DNA of 64,000 nt from JAHWKV01 sp040905365 (GCA_040905365.1 JBBDRQ010000047.1:55017-119016), one strand, 5' to 3'. Shown: positions 53,798 through 63,009, counted from the stretch's first letter. Made by a program: numbers and translations. Notes: a model not told the origin generated them from the letters alone.

Positions 53798-55435
53798 TCA
53801 CACGAGATCGTGCTGGTAGGCGAACGACGTCGCGGCCGAGCGCGAGGTCACCCCCAGCTTGGTGAAGATGTTGCTCAAGTGCCTGGCTACTGTCTTTTCG
53901 CTTAGGAACAACTCCTCGGCAATGCTTCGGTTGGTCTTGCCGGCCGCCACCAAGCGCAACACCTGCACCTCCCGGTCGGTGAGACCGCCCGCCGTAGCGC
54001 GCGGAGCTCTGCCTGCCACCCCGTCGATGCGGCCTAAGTCGGGGACGGCGCCCAATCTGTGGAAGGCCGAGCGGGCGGCATCCAGCTCCAACTGCGCGCC
54101 GTCCTCGTCGCCGAGCTGGCGGCAGGCCAACCCCACCTGCGCCTGCACCCGGGCCGCCTCGTACGGAGCTTCCATCTCCCTCCACAATTTGCACGCCGTC
54201 CTCAGCTTGCCAAGAGCCGCCCTTGCTTCGCCCTCGGCGAGCAGCACCGATCCCTGCGCAGCTTCCGACACGGCGGTCAGCAATGATGAATTCAATTCCG
54301 CGGCCATATCCGCCAGCTCATCGGCTGCACCCCGGGCCTCGGCCGGCTCACCTGCAGCCAGCATCACCTCCACATAGGCAGCCAGCACCTGCGCGCGCAG
54401 CGCACCGCGCTCTTGCGCCTCCTGGACCGCGCCTTTGAGACCCGAGCAGGCCGCAGGGACCCGGCCTTGAGCCAGCCTCAGCTGAGACAGCCCCGGATGC
54501 GGCATCCGGCCCGCCGCGTGTGCCTCACGGTACCCGTGCTCGGCGTCGGAGAACCGGCCGCGCAACCGGTGCAGCTCCGCCTGAACGTACCGGGCGAGCC
54601 CGACGGCCGGCCGGCCGTCCAGCAACTCCACCGCCCGCTGCGCCTCACCGGCGGCCTCATCCCACTCCCCCCGCATCTGCATGACTTCCGCCCGCCGCGC
54701 CAGGCACTGTCCCCGAAAGCTCTTCAGATCCGGCTGCGAGTCGCACCAACGACTCAAGGCCTCGGTCCACTCCCTGGCCCGCTTGAAGTCGAAGACCTCG
54801 GAACACACCTCAATCACCGTGCAGTAAGCGACGCCGGCGGGGATCTCGGAGACCTCACCCGCGGTGACGGCCACCATGACCTCATCGAGCAAAGCCAGGC
54901 CTTCGGCAACCTCGCCCAGCTGCGTCAACGCCTGCCCGCGGCCCAGCCGGCCCAGCACCACGAGATCGTTGTCGGAAAACCTCTGACCGATTTTCTCGGC
55001 CTGACCGAAGGTGGCCTGCGCGGTGGCGGCGTCGCCCGACCCCAGACTCTGCAGGGCTGCGGCAATCAGTAGATAACCCTGCTCGACGCAGTCCAAGTGC
55101 CGCTCCTCCAACAGACGGTGAGCTCGAGCCAGCCAGCCGCCCCCCTGGGCCATGTCGCCTCCGTCCATGAGGATCATCCCCAGCCAGAAGGCCGATCGCA
55201 CGGCTTTGTCGACTTCGCCCCCGTCCAGGTACATCTTGTGGGCACGCGCCAACAGCTCGGTGCTCTCGGCGTCCCGGCCGGCCAGGAACTCGGCCATCGC
55301 CCGAGTGTCCAAGTCGGCGGGCTCCGGGGCCGAAGCCTGCTCGGCCTGCTTAAAATATGCGCACGCCTGGTCCCAGGCTCGGTCCTCGAAAGCTTTGCGA
55401 GCCTTGTCTAATGCGCTGCGGTTGATCTCGGACAT
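53798..55435 (-). CDS. LuxR-family regulator with TPR-like repeats
   Basis: A 545-residue transcription factor. Residues about 10-450 are tandem helical hairpins of TPR type (KARKAFEDRAWDQACAYFKQ, AMAEFLAGRDAESTELLARA, AQATFGQAEKIG, and more). The C-terminal GerE helix-turn-helix is LTDREVQVLRLVAAGKTNRS followed by EELFLSEKTVARHLSNIFTK. No receiver domain or P-loop is seen, so regulation would be through the TPR region binding a partner or ligand. The ATG at 55435 gives MSEINRSALDKA, rejecting a 16-residue extension. Confidence 0.9.
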   Translation of the reverse strand: MSEINRSALDKARKAFEDRAWDQACAYFKQAEQASAPEPADLDTRAMAEFLAGRDAESTELLARAHKMYLDGGEVDKAVRSAFWLGMILMDGGDMAQGGGWLARAHRLLEERHLDCVEQGYLLIAAALQSLGSGDAATAQATFGQAEKIGQRFSDNDLVVLGRLGRGQALTQLGEVAEGLALLDEVMVAVTAGEVSEIPAGVAYCTVIEVCSEVFDFKRAREWTEALSRWCDSQPDLKSFRGQCLARRAEVMQMRGEWDEAAGEAQRAVELLDGRPAVGLARYVQAELHRLRGRFSDAEHGYREAHAAGRMPHPGLSQLRLAQGRVPAACSGLKGAVQEAQERGALRAQVLAAYVEVMLAAGEPAEARGAADELADMAAELNSSLLTAVSEAAQGSVLLAEGEARAALGKLRTACKLWREMEAPYEAARVQAQVGLACRQLGDEDGAQLELDAARSAFHRLGAVPDLGRIDGVAGRAPRATAGGLTDREVQVLRLVAAGKTNRSIAEELFLSEKTVARHLSNIFTKLGVTSRSAATSFAYQHDLV

Positions 55436-55498
55436 GGGCTGGCTTCTTTTCGAGCATGGACACCCGGCGGCTGCCCGTGCCACATTCTCGCGCTGTGC

Positions 55499-56947
55499 TC
55501 ACCCCGCTCCAAGCCAGCCATGGTCTACCAACGACGCCGACAGCCTCTGGAAGTTGCGCTCCAGGGCGTCCTGCTCCGCGGGCTCGGGGGCCACCTCGGT
55601 CCCATCCACCGACATCGCCTGCGTAGCGGAGGCCAGATCCGGGTGAAGGCTGCCCGCCGCGGCCAGGATCGCGGCCCCCCTTGCGGTGGAAGCCCCGGGT
55701 TTTTGGACAATTGGCTTACCCAGGACCGAGGCGCGAATCCGGGTCCAAACCGCGCTGGCGCTGCCGCCCCCGGCGCTGGAGATCGATCCCTTCGCCTCCG
55801 CCCCCAGCGCGGCCAGCCGCTCGTAACCCAAACGCTCGACAAAGGCCACGCCCTCCAAGATTGCCCGGTACCGCTCTACCTCGTCCGCAGGCGTTCCCAC
55901 CGTGAACGAAACGGCGTCGGGCTCGACAAACGGGAAGCGCTCGCCGGTTGCTACCAGCGGATAGGTAACCACCGTGGCCGGCCCGCGGGCGTCGGCCAGT
56001 TCGTCCAACCGAGCCAGGTTCGCATCGGCAAACCCGTGCGTCAGCGCGCCGGCACCGGCGCTGGAGGCTCCACCCGGCAGCCACCAACCGTCCGGGTGGC
56101 GGTGACTGTACACGGCTCCGGAGGGATCCTTGATCAATTCGGTGCTTACCCCCTTGAGCACCAACGTGGAGCCGATCACCGAAACAAACCGCCCGGGCTC
56201 ACCGGCGCCGGCGGCCAGCTGGGCTGCACAAGCGTCGGTCATCCCCAGCCTGACCTCGCAGCCGGGAGGCAGCCCGGTTGACTCGCAAGCCTGCGCGCAC
56301 AGCGTTCCGGCCACACTGGCCGGGGCCGCAATAGGGGGCAGTAACTCCTGTGGTATTCCCAGCTTCTCCAGCGCGCCGGCGGCCCACTCCATCCGCAGCG
56401 GATCAAAGCCGCTTTTGAGTGCATGGCTGTAGTCACTGGGAGGCAGCTCGCCGATCAGTCGGCCGACCACCACGTCGCTGGCGTGAGCCAACCGGACGGT
56501 GCGCTCGGCAATCTCGGGCCGGCCCATCAGCCATGCCCACTTGACCAGGCCGAACGACGGCTGAATACGCAAACCCAGTCCGGCCCACCGCTGAGCGTCG
56601 GCCTCGGCCGCCGCCTGCGCCTGGGCAACCCCTCTTTGGTCCGCATAAGTAAGCGCTGGGCCCAACGGCTGCATGCCGGCGCCGAGCGCAGCCACAGTGC
56701 CGGACGTGGAACTGACGCTAAGCGCCCGGATTGAGCGCGCCCGGGCGCCAAGCTCTTGGGTAAGCTGCCGGAGCACTGTGGCCACGGTTGGCCACCACGC
56801 CCCGGCGTCCTGCTCGCGCCAGCCGGGACGAGGGGAGGTGGGCGCCGGCAGGTCCCCGGTCGCTTGAGCGTGGGCGCAGCCATGGCCATCGATCGCCACG
56901 ATGCGCACCGCCGCCGTCGCCATATCTACCCCGACGACCAACTCCAT
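55499..56947 (-). CDS. FGGY-family carbohydrate kinase
   Basis: A 482-residue sugar kinase resembling xylulokinase: VVGVDMATAAVRIVAIDG with the first phosphate loop, PGWREQDAGAWW, then VRLGMTDACAAQLAAGAGEP, VSVIGSTLVLKGVS, and SSAGGGSASAVWTRIRASVL near the adenosine site. The sugar cannot be assigned; no sugar isomerase or transporter is adjacent. The ATG at 56947 has TAGGGT exactly 6 nt upstream. Confidence 0.9.
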   Translation of the reverse strand: MELVVGVDMATAAVRIVAIDGHGCAHAQATGDLPAPTSPRPGWREQDAGAWWPTVATVLRQLTQELGARARSIRALSVSSTSGTVAALGAGMQPLGPALTYADQRGVAQAQAAAEADAQRWAGLGLRIQPSFGLVKWAWLMGRPEIAERTVRLAHASDVVVGRLIGELPPSDYSHALKSGFDPLRMEWAAGALEKLGIPQELLPPIAAPASVAGTLCAQACESTGLPPGCEVRLGMTDACAAQLAAGAGEPGRFVSVIGSTLVLKGVSTELIKDPSGAVYSHRHPDGWWLPGGASSAGAGALTHGFADANLARLDELADARGPATVVTYPLVATGERFPFVEPDAVSFTVGTPADEVERYRAILEGVAFVERLGYERLAALGAEAKGSISSAGGGSASAVWTRIRASVLGKPIVQKPGASTARGAAILAAAGSLHPDLASATQAMSVDGTEVAPEPAEQDALERNFQRLSASLVDHGWLGAG

Positions 56948-56953
56948 GCGCTC

Positions 56954-56959
56954 ACCCTA
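56954..56959 (-). promoter_or_regulatory. Leaderless-type -10 for the FGGY kinase
   Basis: Minus-strand TAGGGT, 6 nt before ATG at 56947; same geometry as at 6879 and 19723. Confidence 0.5.
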
Positions 56960-56977
56960 CCGGGCGGCGGCGCAGGA

Positions 56978-57388
56978 TTAAGCGGTGGGGTCGGTCCGCT
57001 TGGCGACGTCCCACATGCCCAAGCCGATCAGAATGAAAAGCACACCGACCGCAGCGGCCATTGCCGCCACGCCGAAAGACACCACGGAAGTAAACAGCGA
57101 GGACTGCAAAAACGACGAGGTCAAAGCCGTCTCCCGGCGAGGATCTTCCCGGTCCAGCTCCGCATAGCGCAGCCCGTCGGTTCTTTCCAGCGTGTGCTCG
57201 TCGATTATCTGCGCCTGGCAGTAGGCGGTAAACGGTCCCTTAACGGGGCGCTCAGGCAGGCATGCGTCATCCGAGGTAGTTATCTTCTGATCAGCCAAGG
57301 TGCTGCTCACCATCCACCAGGTGCCCCCGGCGGCCAACACCATAATGACCCCCAGCGCAATCGACGCAATGGAAGCAATCTTCCTCAC
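56978..57388 (-). CDS. Hypothetical two-helix membrane protein of the LytM-DUF1023 operon
   Basis: A protein of about 136 residues with one helix near the start (IASIASIALGVIMVLAAGGT), an extracytoplasmic loop of about 60 residues with two cysteines (DDACLPERP, AYCQAQI), and a second helix (FGVAAMAAAVGVLFILIGLG). The GTG at 57388 is chosen because GGAAAGG lies 11 nt upstream; TTG 57415 and GTG 57397 are alternatives. Third gene after the LytM-DUF1023 fusion and the putative lipoprotein. A protective or partner role for the fusion is speculative. Confidence 0.65.
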   Translation of the reverse strand: MRKIASIASIALGVIMVLAAGGTWWMVSSTLADQKITTSDDACLPERPVKGPFTAYCQAQIIDEHTLERTDGLRYAELDREDPRRETALTSSFLQSSLFTSVVSFGVAAMAAAVGVLFILIGLGMWDVAKRTDPTA

Positions 57389-57430
57389 GAGCAACACCAA
57401 CCTTTCCGCAGCCAACGTATGGCTGACCTC

Positions 57431-57916
57431 TCACCCACCTCGGCTCGGTGGCGCGCACGGGCCGCTTCCGCCTAGGACGAGTCTACTATCCACGTAGTTG
57501 ACCAACACCTGCAGGCTATAGCCGTCCTCGCTAGTTGCAAACCGGTTCGCCGCTTGCTCTGTATCTTGTTCGGTAATCGTCAGACCTTGCGCGGCCCAGT
57601 AGTCGGTGACCTGCGATGCGAAAGCCGCTGGTTCAATTTCCAGAAGAGACAACGGTACCCGGTATGTATATACGGGGCGGACCTCGTCGCTGGGAGCGCC
57701 GAAGGAGTCCTTGCACGCATCGTTAGTCACTCTTGGGCGATCTGGCAGATCTTCGTCCTGAAAACCGACAGACATCGCCTCGTCGATAAGGACAACGAGA
57801 CGTTCCGAAACGTCGACATAACTTACGTCAGTTCCACATCCATTTAGCATCAACGCCATGAATGCAACCCCGACCAGTCGGCGCCACCGCCTATTACAAA
57901 TACGCTTAATACTCAA
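57431..57916 (-). CDS. Putative lipoprotein following the LytM-DUF1023 gene
   Basis: A 161-residue protein with a very basic N-region (KRICNRRWRR) and a hydrophobic stretch ending in MLNGC (C27), a plausible lipobox. The mature part has several paired charged and hydrophobic segments (SERLVVLIDEAMSVGF, VYTYRVPLSLLEIEP, EDGYSLQVLVNYVDSRL). No family is recognised. It begins with TTG at 57916, overlapping the upstream stop (ATTGA). Base composition is clearly lower in GC than flanking genes, as in the DUF1023 part of its neighbour, suggesting joint acquisition. Confidence 0.7.
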   Translation of the reverse strand: MSIKRICNRRWRRLVGVAFMALMLNGCGTDVSYVDVSERLVVLIDEAMSVGFQDEDLPDRPRVTNDACKDSFGAPSDEVRPVYTYRVPLSLLEIEPAAFASQVTDYWAAQGLTITEQDTEQAANRFATSEDGYSLQVLVNYVDSRLVLGGSGPCAPPSRGG

Positions 57917-59901
57917 TCGATATCTCCGTACTGCTCTACGACGATCCTAGCGATATTCTCAAACCCATCCGTCCTCGGAACGAAGTAACCGTCATGACCT
58001 CGCTGCCTTTCAGCGTCGAGCGGGATCAGTTGGCCGCCAAAATATGCTCCCATTGGGTCGGCACCAAGTGGCGCAAGAGGAATTGCCATGGTTATGGGGT
58101 CATCCTCTGTCCGCGCTGCCCACACTCTCGGCTCCGGGTGACCCATCTCGTAAGCTGTGTCACAAGCCGCGCCGGGTGAACCAAGCAACGCGACATTTTG
58201 TGTATTAAGTCCTTCACAAGCTGCCCGGCCAACTACTGATGCGCCGTAGCTGTGACCGATTGCGGTTATTGAAGGCATATTCACCGACACGGGCCGGTGA
58301 AGATCATCGATAAAACGAGTTAACGCCCTACTCCCATCCTCAGCCTCATCCTTACTTCGGGCATCGATCAACCCGTTAGGTGTGTCATATCCCAGCCACG
58401 CAACCGTAGCGGTCGTCTCGGCGCTCACACCTGGAAGGTCGGCCACAGCAAATTTAAGGCTCGATGCATCGCCGATCAAGCCTTGCGCGTTGGCAAGGCT
58501 GTTATTGATTCCAGGTACAACAGTTGCCACATACTCAGCAGAGTATGGATCACCGAAAGCAACTACCGCTTTGCCGTCCCCACGGGCAAAACCAGTATCG
58601 AGCTCAATAAGGAACACGTCGTCCGGCAGCCCCGCCTCCCGAAATTCAGCTTCCCGATTGACCAGCTCGCGAGACAGCCTACGGACTCCCCTAAGTTCGC
58701 GTTTTTCCTTGGTGAGGCCGTCAAGACCGAAGTAACTCGTAAAGAACCTCGAAGGCTTCGAATCAGCTTTGTCGCCGAAAGGGTCTGGATCGAACGGCTC
58801 GAAATTTCTTTCCCACCAGCTCATTTCTGGATCCAGGACTCGCTCGCCAAGCTCATGCTCTAGCTCCTCCAATCGCTTGCCCAGCACCAGCCGATTGGCT
58901 TGGTCGCGGACCTCTACCGGAACCCCAACAAGGTTTCCGATCTCATTCGCTTGCTCGGCAACCAAACGCTTCCGCTCCGCCTCCGTTAGGGAACCCCACC
59001 AGTCCTCCACGTACTCCGGGCGAACGTCCCGACCCCGAGGGAGTCCGGTGGCTTCATCAGTCTCAAAATCGATGGGTAGGGGTTGGTGGAAAACTCTTGG
59101 AGTACCCGCAGCATCGTCATGGATTGGGGAGTAGATTGTCTCCGGAGGTGCATATGGGATCAACGGCTTCTCTAACCTATTTGGCCCGTCCCCCGCATCG
59201 CTCCCCCTGAGACGGCGACCCATTGGATCGTCGCTCCACGTGGAGCCACCGCGCGATGATTGATCGCCAGGAACATGAATCTCACTTGGCGCATCGTGCT
59301 TTAGCACTCCCACCGGGCCATCGGTGTCTCCCAACGACACTGGAACGGGCCCAGCGGGCTGCGGAGTCTCCGGCACCTGAGCACCGACGGCTCGAGCCAG
59401 CACGGCCTCCTCCAGTTCAAGCAGCTCCCTTATGTCGTCGTACTGGCCCAGCAGGATCAGCGGATCGATGTATTCGCCCGCTCTTTTGGCCCCGAAGTGC
59501 AGCGCCGGCGGACCGTCGGGGTGCCCCGCACCGCTTCGGCCGATCACTTGGCCCTGCGTGACCTGCTCCCCCTCGGAGACTTCTATGGCGCTCAGGTAGG
59601 AGTACGTCGTCTCGATGTCGCCCGCATGCTGAAGAGTTATGAACTGGCCCTGACCTCCTACGGAGCCCGCGAACTTCACAGCTCCGTTTGCCGACGCCCG
59701 CACCGGCGTGCCCGAGGGGACCGCGTAGTCGATGCCCCGGTGGCCCGGGCCATACTTGTGCGACGGTTTCTCAAACCCTCGGACCACCTCCGCGTCCACC
59801 GGGGGCGTGAACTTTGCCCTTTGGGCCCACGCCGGGCCCCCAAAGCCGGCCAGGCTCACCAAACAGCTCAGCGTCACGATTCCTACCTGGGTTAGCCGCA
59901 C
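57913..59901 (-). CDS. Exported degenerate LytM (M23) domain fused to DUF1023 alpha/beta-hydrolase
   Basis: A 662-residue secreted protein. Signal peptide 1-26. An M23-like domain spans 30-152: the zinc pair H54/D58 is in GHRGID, but the usual YxHLS histidine is Y102, and the first His of HxH is A133 (PPALHFGAK), so peptidase activity is doubtful and wall binding more likely. A 150-residue linker follows. From about 300 a complete DUF1023 region is present: WWGSLTEAERKRLVAEQANE, NLVGVPVEVRDQAN, TATVAWLGYDTPNGL, nucleophile S551 in AIGHSYGASVVG, and H636 in GHDGYF. The base composition falls from the 5' third to the DUF1023 part. This resembles a trafficking domain joined to an effector. It heads an operon with two small envelope proteins. 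Confidence 0.85.
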   Translation of the reverse strand: MRLTQVGIVTLSCLVSLAGFGGPAWAQRAKFTPPVDAEVVRGFEKPSHKYGPGHRGIDYAVPSGTPVRASANGAVKFAGSVGGQGQFITLQHAGDIETTYSYLSAIEVSEGEQVTQGQVIGRSGAGHPDGPPALHFGAKRAGEYIDPLILLGQYDDIRELLELEEAVLARAVGAQVPETPQPAGPVPVSLGDTDGPVGVLKHDAPSEIHVPGDQSSRGGSTWSDDPMGRRLRGSDAGDGPNRLEKPLIPYAPPETIYSPIHDDAAGTPRVFHQPLPIDFETDEATGLPRGRDVRPEYVEDWWGSLTEAERKRLVAEQANEIGNLVGVPVEVRDQANRLVLGKRLEELEHELGERVLDPEMSWWERNFEPFDPDPFGDKADSKPSRFFTSYFGLDGLTKEKRELRGVRRLSRELVNREAEFREAGLPDDVFLIELDTGFARGDGKAVVAFGDPYSAEYVATVVPGINNSLANAQGLIGDASSLKFAVADLPGVSAETTATVAWLGYDTPNGLIDARSKDEAEDGSRALTRFIDDLHRPVSVNMPSITAIGHSYGASVVGRAACEGLNTQNVALLGSPGAACDTAYEMGHPEPRVWAARTEDDPITMAIPLAPLGADPMGAYFGGQLIPLDAERQRGHDGYFVPRTDGFENIARIVVEQYGDID

Positions 59902-60043
59902 TTCCCCTCACATCTTTTGTCGTAGCTGGGGGAAGTTATGGCAAAATCTACCTTCTATAGGGCGTTAAGATACCAGATCCTGTCAAACTCTAGTAAGAGA
60001 ACGGTAAAAAAACTTGGTTAGACTCATTTGCGCGGCCAGGGGA

Positions 60044-60077
60044 CAGCTCACGCCGCCAAACGCCCCGAAGGTTGGTG
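60044..60077. repeat. Dispersed GC-rich repeat, single copy
   Basis: CAGCTCACGCCGCCAAACGC followed by CCCGAAGGTTGGTG, matching the core of the 73-bp repeat at 11948/12114. It lies in the 196-bp gap between the LytM-DUF1023 gene and the SnoaL gene. The rest of that gap is AT-richer and contains a minus-strand TTTGACA and TATAGA, but spaced about 21 nt apart, too far for a confident promoter. Confidence 0.6.
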
Positions 60078-60097
60078 CTCACGGCACTAGGAGGCGC

Positions 60098-60505
60098 ATG
60101 TCATCGGAAGAGGACAACAAACGAACTGTTGAGGACTATCTCAACCAGGTCTGGAATGAGGGCAGGATCGAAGCATCCGACTCCTTCTTGGACCCTGCCT
60201 ACCGCAGACACGTCGGCCCTGCATCGGAGCCGCTCGACCTGGATGGCCAGCGCGTGCGGTTGCAGAGTTTCCGCACCGCATTCCCCGACGCGCGGCTACG
60301 GATTGAAGAGATGATCGCCGAGGGCGACCTGGTGGCTTTCCGTTTCACCCTGTCGGGCACCCACCGGGGCCCTTTTCAGGGCGTAGAGGCCACCGGCCGC
60401 CGGGTGGAGGTGCCGGGACTTGACCTGGTTCGGTTGAAGCAAGGCAAGCTAACCGAGCACTGGGGAGGTGCGGACCTCAACCTCCTGAAAGCTCAGCTCG
60501 CCTAA
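60098..60505 (+). CDS. SnoaL-like polyketide-cyclase-fold protein
   Basis: A 135-residue protein of the SnoaL/NTF2-like ester-cyclase family: NKRTVEDYLNQVWNEGRIEA, an LDPAYRRHVGP loop, FRTAFPDARLRIEEMIAEGD, VAFRFTLSGTHRGPFQGVEA, and a final GKLTEHWGGADL. Such proteins act in many unrelated reactions; no function is assigned. TAGGAGG lies 6 nt before ATG 60098, rejecting a longer start at 60014. Confidence 0.88.
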   Translation: MSSEEDNKRTVEDYLNQVWNEGRIEASDSFLDPAYRRHVGPASEPLDLDGQRVRLQSFRTAFPDARLRIEEMIAEGDLVAFRFTLSGTHRGPFQGVEATGRRVEVPGLDLVRLKQGKLTEHWGGADLNLLKAQLA

Positions 60506-60536
60506 CGCTGTGGCCGATGTGGCGCGACCCGGTTCG

Positions 60537-61436
60537 CTAGCTTCCGGCGCGCTCGGCGGCGGCCACGGTGTTCGACATCAGCATGGCCACGGTCATCGGC
60601 CCCACGCCGCCGGGAACCGGAGTGATGGCGCCGGCCACCTCCTTGGCAGTCTCAAAATCGACGTCGCCGGCCAGCTTGCCGTTCTCGTCCCGGTTGATGC
60701 CGACATCGATTACGGTAGCGCCGGGCTTGATCATGTCGCCGCCGATGCCGCGCATCACCCCGGCTGCGACCACCAGAATGTCGGCTTGGCGGGTGTGGGC
60801 GCCGATGTCGGCGGTGCCGGTGTGACACAAGGTGACGGTGCCGTCGGCGGGCAGCGGCTCCCCCTCCGGCGACAGCGGGTTGCGCAGGCCCTTCTTAAGC
60901 GACAGCAGGATCGACAGCGGCCGTCCCACCAGGTTGGACCGGCCCACTATGGCCACGTTGGCGCCTTTGACCTGCGTGCCCGACGCGGCCAGCAGCACCT
61001 GGACCCCCAGCGCCGTGCACGGCACAAAACCGGGGTTGCCCTGGGCCAGCAGGCCGAAGCTGGCCGAGGTGAGTCCGTCGGAGTCCTTGCGGTGATCGAT
61101 AAGCTCCACCGCCGCGATCGGGTCCAGTCCCTTGGGCAGCGGCAACTGCAGCAGGATGCCGTGTACCGCCGGATCGTCGTTTAGCTTGCGGATCAGATCC
61201 TGCACCTGCTCCTGCGTGGAGTCCTGCGGCAGGCGGTACACCCAGGAATTCATCCCCGCGGCCTGGGCCACCTTCTCCTTGGAACCTACATACACCTGCG
61301 AAGCCGGGTCGTCGCCGACCAGAATCGCCGCAAGACCGGGGACCACGCCGGCGGGCTTGAGCTTCTCCACCCGCAGGCGAACCTGCTCCTTGACCTCGGC
61401 TGAGACCTGCTTTCCGTCGATAATCTTGGCCGTCAA
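60537..61436 (-). CDS. folD: Bifunctional methylenetetrahydrofolate dehydrogenase/cyclohydrolase
   Basis: A 299-residue cytosolic enzyme of one-carbon metabolism. Catalytic lysine in SQVYVGSKEKVAQAAGM, ILLQLPLPKGLDP, the KDSDGL loop (usually KDVDGF), NADP site AIVGRSNLVGRPLSILL, and the C-terminal TPVPGGVGPMTVAMLMSNT. An insertion of about 15 residues (LRNPLSPEGEPLPADG) follows the NADP loop. It starts with TTG at 61436, with GGGGG about 7 nt upstream. purH lies 46 bp upstream on the same strand; FolD supplies its folate chain. Confidence 0.95.
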   Translation of the reverse strand: MTAKIIDGKQVSAEVKEQVRLRVEKLKPAGVVPGLAAILVGDDPASQVYVGSKEKVAQAAGMNSWVYRLPQDSTQEQVQDLIRKLNDDPAVHGILLQLPLPKGLDPIAAVELIDHRKDSDGLTSASFGLLAQGNPGFVPCTALGVQVLLAASGTQVKGANVAIVGRSNLVGRPLSILLSLKKGLRNPLSPEGEPLPADGTVTLCHTGTADIGAHTRQADILVVAAGVMRGIGGDMIKPGATVIDVGINRDENGKLAGDVDFETAKEVAGAITPVPGGVGPMTVAMLMSNTVAAAERAGS

Positions 61437-61482
61437 ACAACCCCCAATGTACTCATGCTCGAGTGGAAAAAGACACGTGCGA

Positions 61483-62997
61483 TCAGTGAAGGAAGTGGCG
61501 CTTGCCGGTGTGGATCACCGGGATCTTGCGGCGGTCGGCCACCGCGGTAACGTCGTCGTCGCGCACTGACCCGCCCGGGTGAATAATCGCCTTGACCCCC
61601 GCGTCGATGGCCGCCTCGATCCCGTCGGGCATCGGGAAGAACCCGTCGGTGGCGCAGATACTGCCTTTGGCCTTGCTGCCTGCCCGACCCGCGGCCAGCT
61701 GCACCGCCTCCACCCGGCTCATCTGACCGGCGCCGATACCCACTGTCTGGCCCTTCTTAGCGAACACCACGGCGTTGGACTTGACGTGCTTGACCACCGA
61801 CCAGCCGAACTTGAGATCTTCCCAGTCTCCCTCGGACGGGCGGTAGCTTCCGGCCACCGTCCAAAGCTGCGCGCTATCGCCTTTGACCTCGTCGACCTGC
61901 TGCAGCAGGTACCCGTCGGCCGCCGACTTCACCTCGATGCCCGCCGAGAAGGGCTTGGGTGCCAAGATGACCCGCAGGTTTTTCTTGCCCTTGAGCGTCT
62001 CCAGCCCCTGCTGGGTGTAGGCGGGGGCGATAACGATCTCGGTGAAAATCTCGGTGATGCGCTTGGCCGAGTACCCGTCGACCGGCCGGTTGGAGGCGAC
62101 GATGCCTCCGAAAGCCGAGCGTTCGTCGGACTCCAGCGCCCGGGCGTAGGCGTCCTCGGTACCCTCACCCAGCGCAACGCCGCAGGGATTGGTGTGCTTG
62201 ACGATGGCCACCGCCGGCTTATCGAACTCGTTGACCAAGCGCCAGGCGCCATCAAAGTCCAGCAGGTTGGTAAACGACATCTGCTTGCCCCAAAGCTGCT
62301 TCCAGCTGGGCTCGGTTGCCGCGTAAAAGGCGCCCGCCTGGTGCGGGTTCTCGCCGTAACGCATCTCGAGCTTGCGGTCGAGCCTTAGGAACATACGATC
62401 CGGGAAGTCGCCGGTGCGGTTCATCCACTGGCTGATCGCCACGTCGTAAGCGGCCGTGTGGGCAAAGGCCTCAGCCGCCAGCGCTGCCCGGGTTTCGTCC
62501 GACAGGGCGCCGGCGCGCGAGCGCATCTCCTCCAGGATCTCGTCGTAACGACCGGGATTCACGACCACTCCGACCGAGCGGAAGTTCTTGGCTGCCGCCC
62601 GTACCATCGCCGGCCCGCCTATGTCGATCTGCTCGACGGCCTCGTCCTCGCTCACCTGGCCGTTCTCCACCGTGCGGGCAAACGGGTACAGGTTGCACAC
62701 CACCAGATCGATAGGCGAAATCTCGTTGGATTTTAGCTGAGCCAGGTGCTGGGGGTTACGGCGGTCGGCCAAGATGGCGCCGTGGATCTTTGGATGGATA
62801 GTTTTAACCCGGCCGTCGAGCATCTCCGGCGACTTGGTGACCTCGCTGACCGCGGTCGTGGCAATGCCCACCTTGGCCAGCATCCGTGCGGTGCCTCCGG
62901 AGGCAACCAGGTTGACATTCATATCGATCAACCCACGGGCAAACTCTTCGATTCCGGTCTTGTCGCTGACCGAGATCAGCGCGCGCTTGATTTTCAT
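61483..62997 (-). CDS. purH: Bifunctional AICAR transformylase/IMP cyclohydrolase
   Basis: A 504-residue enzyme catalysing the last two steps of IMP synthesis. The IMP cyclohydrolase part (1-190) has ALISVSDKTGIEEFARGL, LVASGGTARML, DGRVKTIHPKIHGAIL and DIGGPAMVRAAAKN. The transformylase part has RYGENPHQAGAFY, IVKHTNPCGVALG, SAFGGIVASNRPVD, GIGAGQMSRVEAV and the final IIHPGGSVRDDDV. The ATG at 62997 is favoured by TATTGT 6 nt upstream and by family length. Confidence 0.96.
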   Translation of the reverse strand: MKIKRALISVSDKTGIEEFARGLIDMNVNLVASGGTARMLAKVGIATTAVSEVTKSPEMLDGRVKTIHPKIHGAILADRRNPQHLAQLKSNEISPIDLVVCNLYPFARTVENGQVSEDEAVEQIDIGGPAMVRAAAKNFRSVGVVVNPGRYDEILEEMRSRAGALSDETRAALAAEAFAHTAAYDVAISQWMNRTGDFPDRMFLRLDRKLEMRYGENPHQAGAFYAATEPSWKQLWGKQMSFTNLLDFDGAWRLVNEFDKPAVAIVKHTNPCGVALGEGTEDAYARALESDERSAFGGIVASNRPVDGYSAKRITEIFTEIVIAPAYTQQGLETLKGKKNLRVILAPKPFSAGIEVKSAADGYLLQQVDEVKGDSAQLWTVAGSYRPSEGDWEDLKFGWSVVKHVKSNAVVFAKKGQTVGIGAGQMSRVEAVQLAAGRAGSKAKGSICATDGFFPMPDGIEAAIDAGVKAIIHPGGSVRDDDVTAVADRRKIPVIHTGKRHFLH

Positions 62998-63003
62998 ACG
63001 TTC

Positions 63004-63009
63004 ACAATA
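63004..63009 (-). promoter_or_regulatory. Leaderless-type -10 for purH
   Basis: Minus-strand TATTGT, 6 nt before ATG at 62997, with no Shine-Dalgarno between. Confidence 0.4.

Noticed and set aside
59902..60010. TTTGACA/TATAGA promoter for the LytM-DUF1023 gene
   Set aside because: The two elements are about 21 nt apart, outside the usual 16-18 spacing, so it is not listed as a feature.
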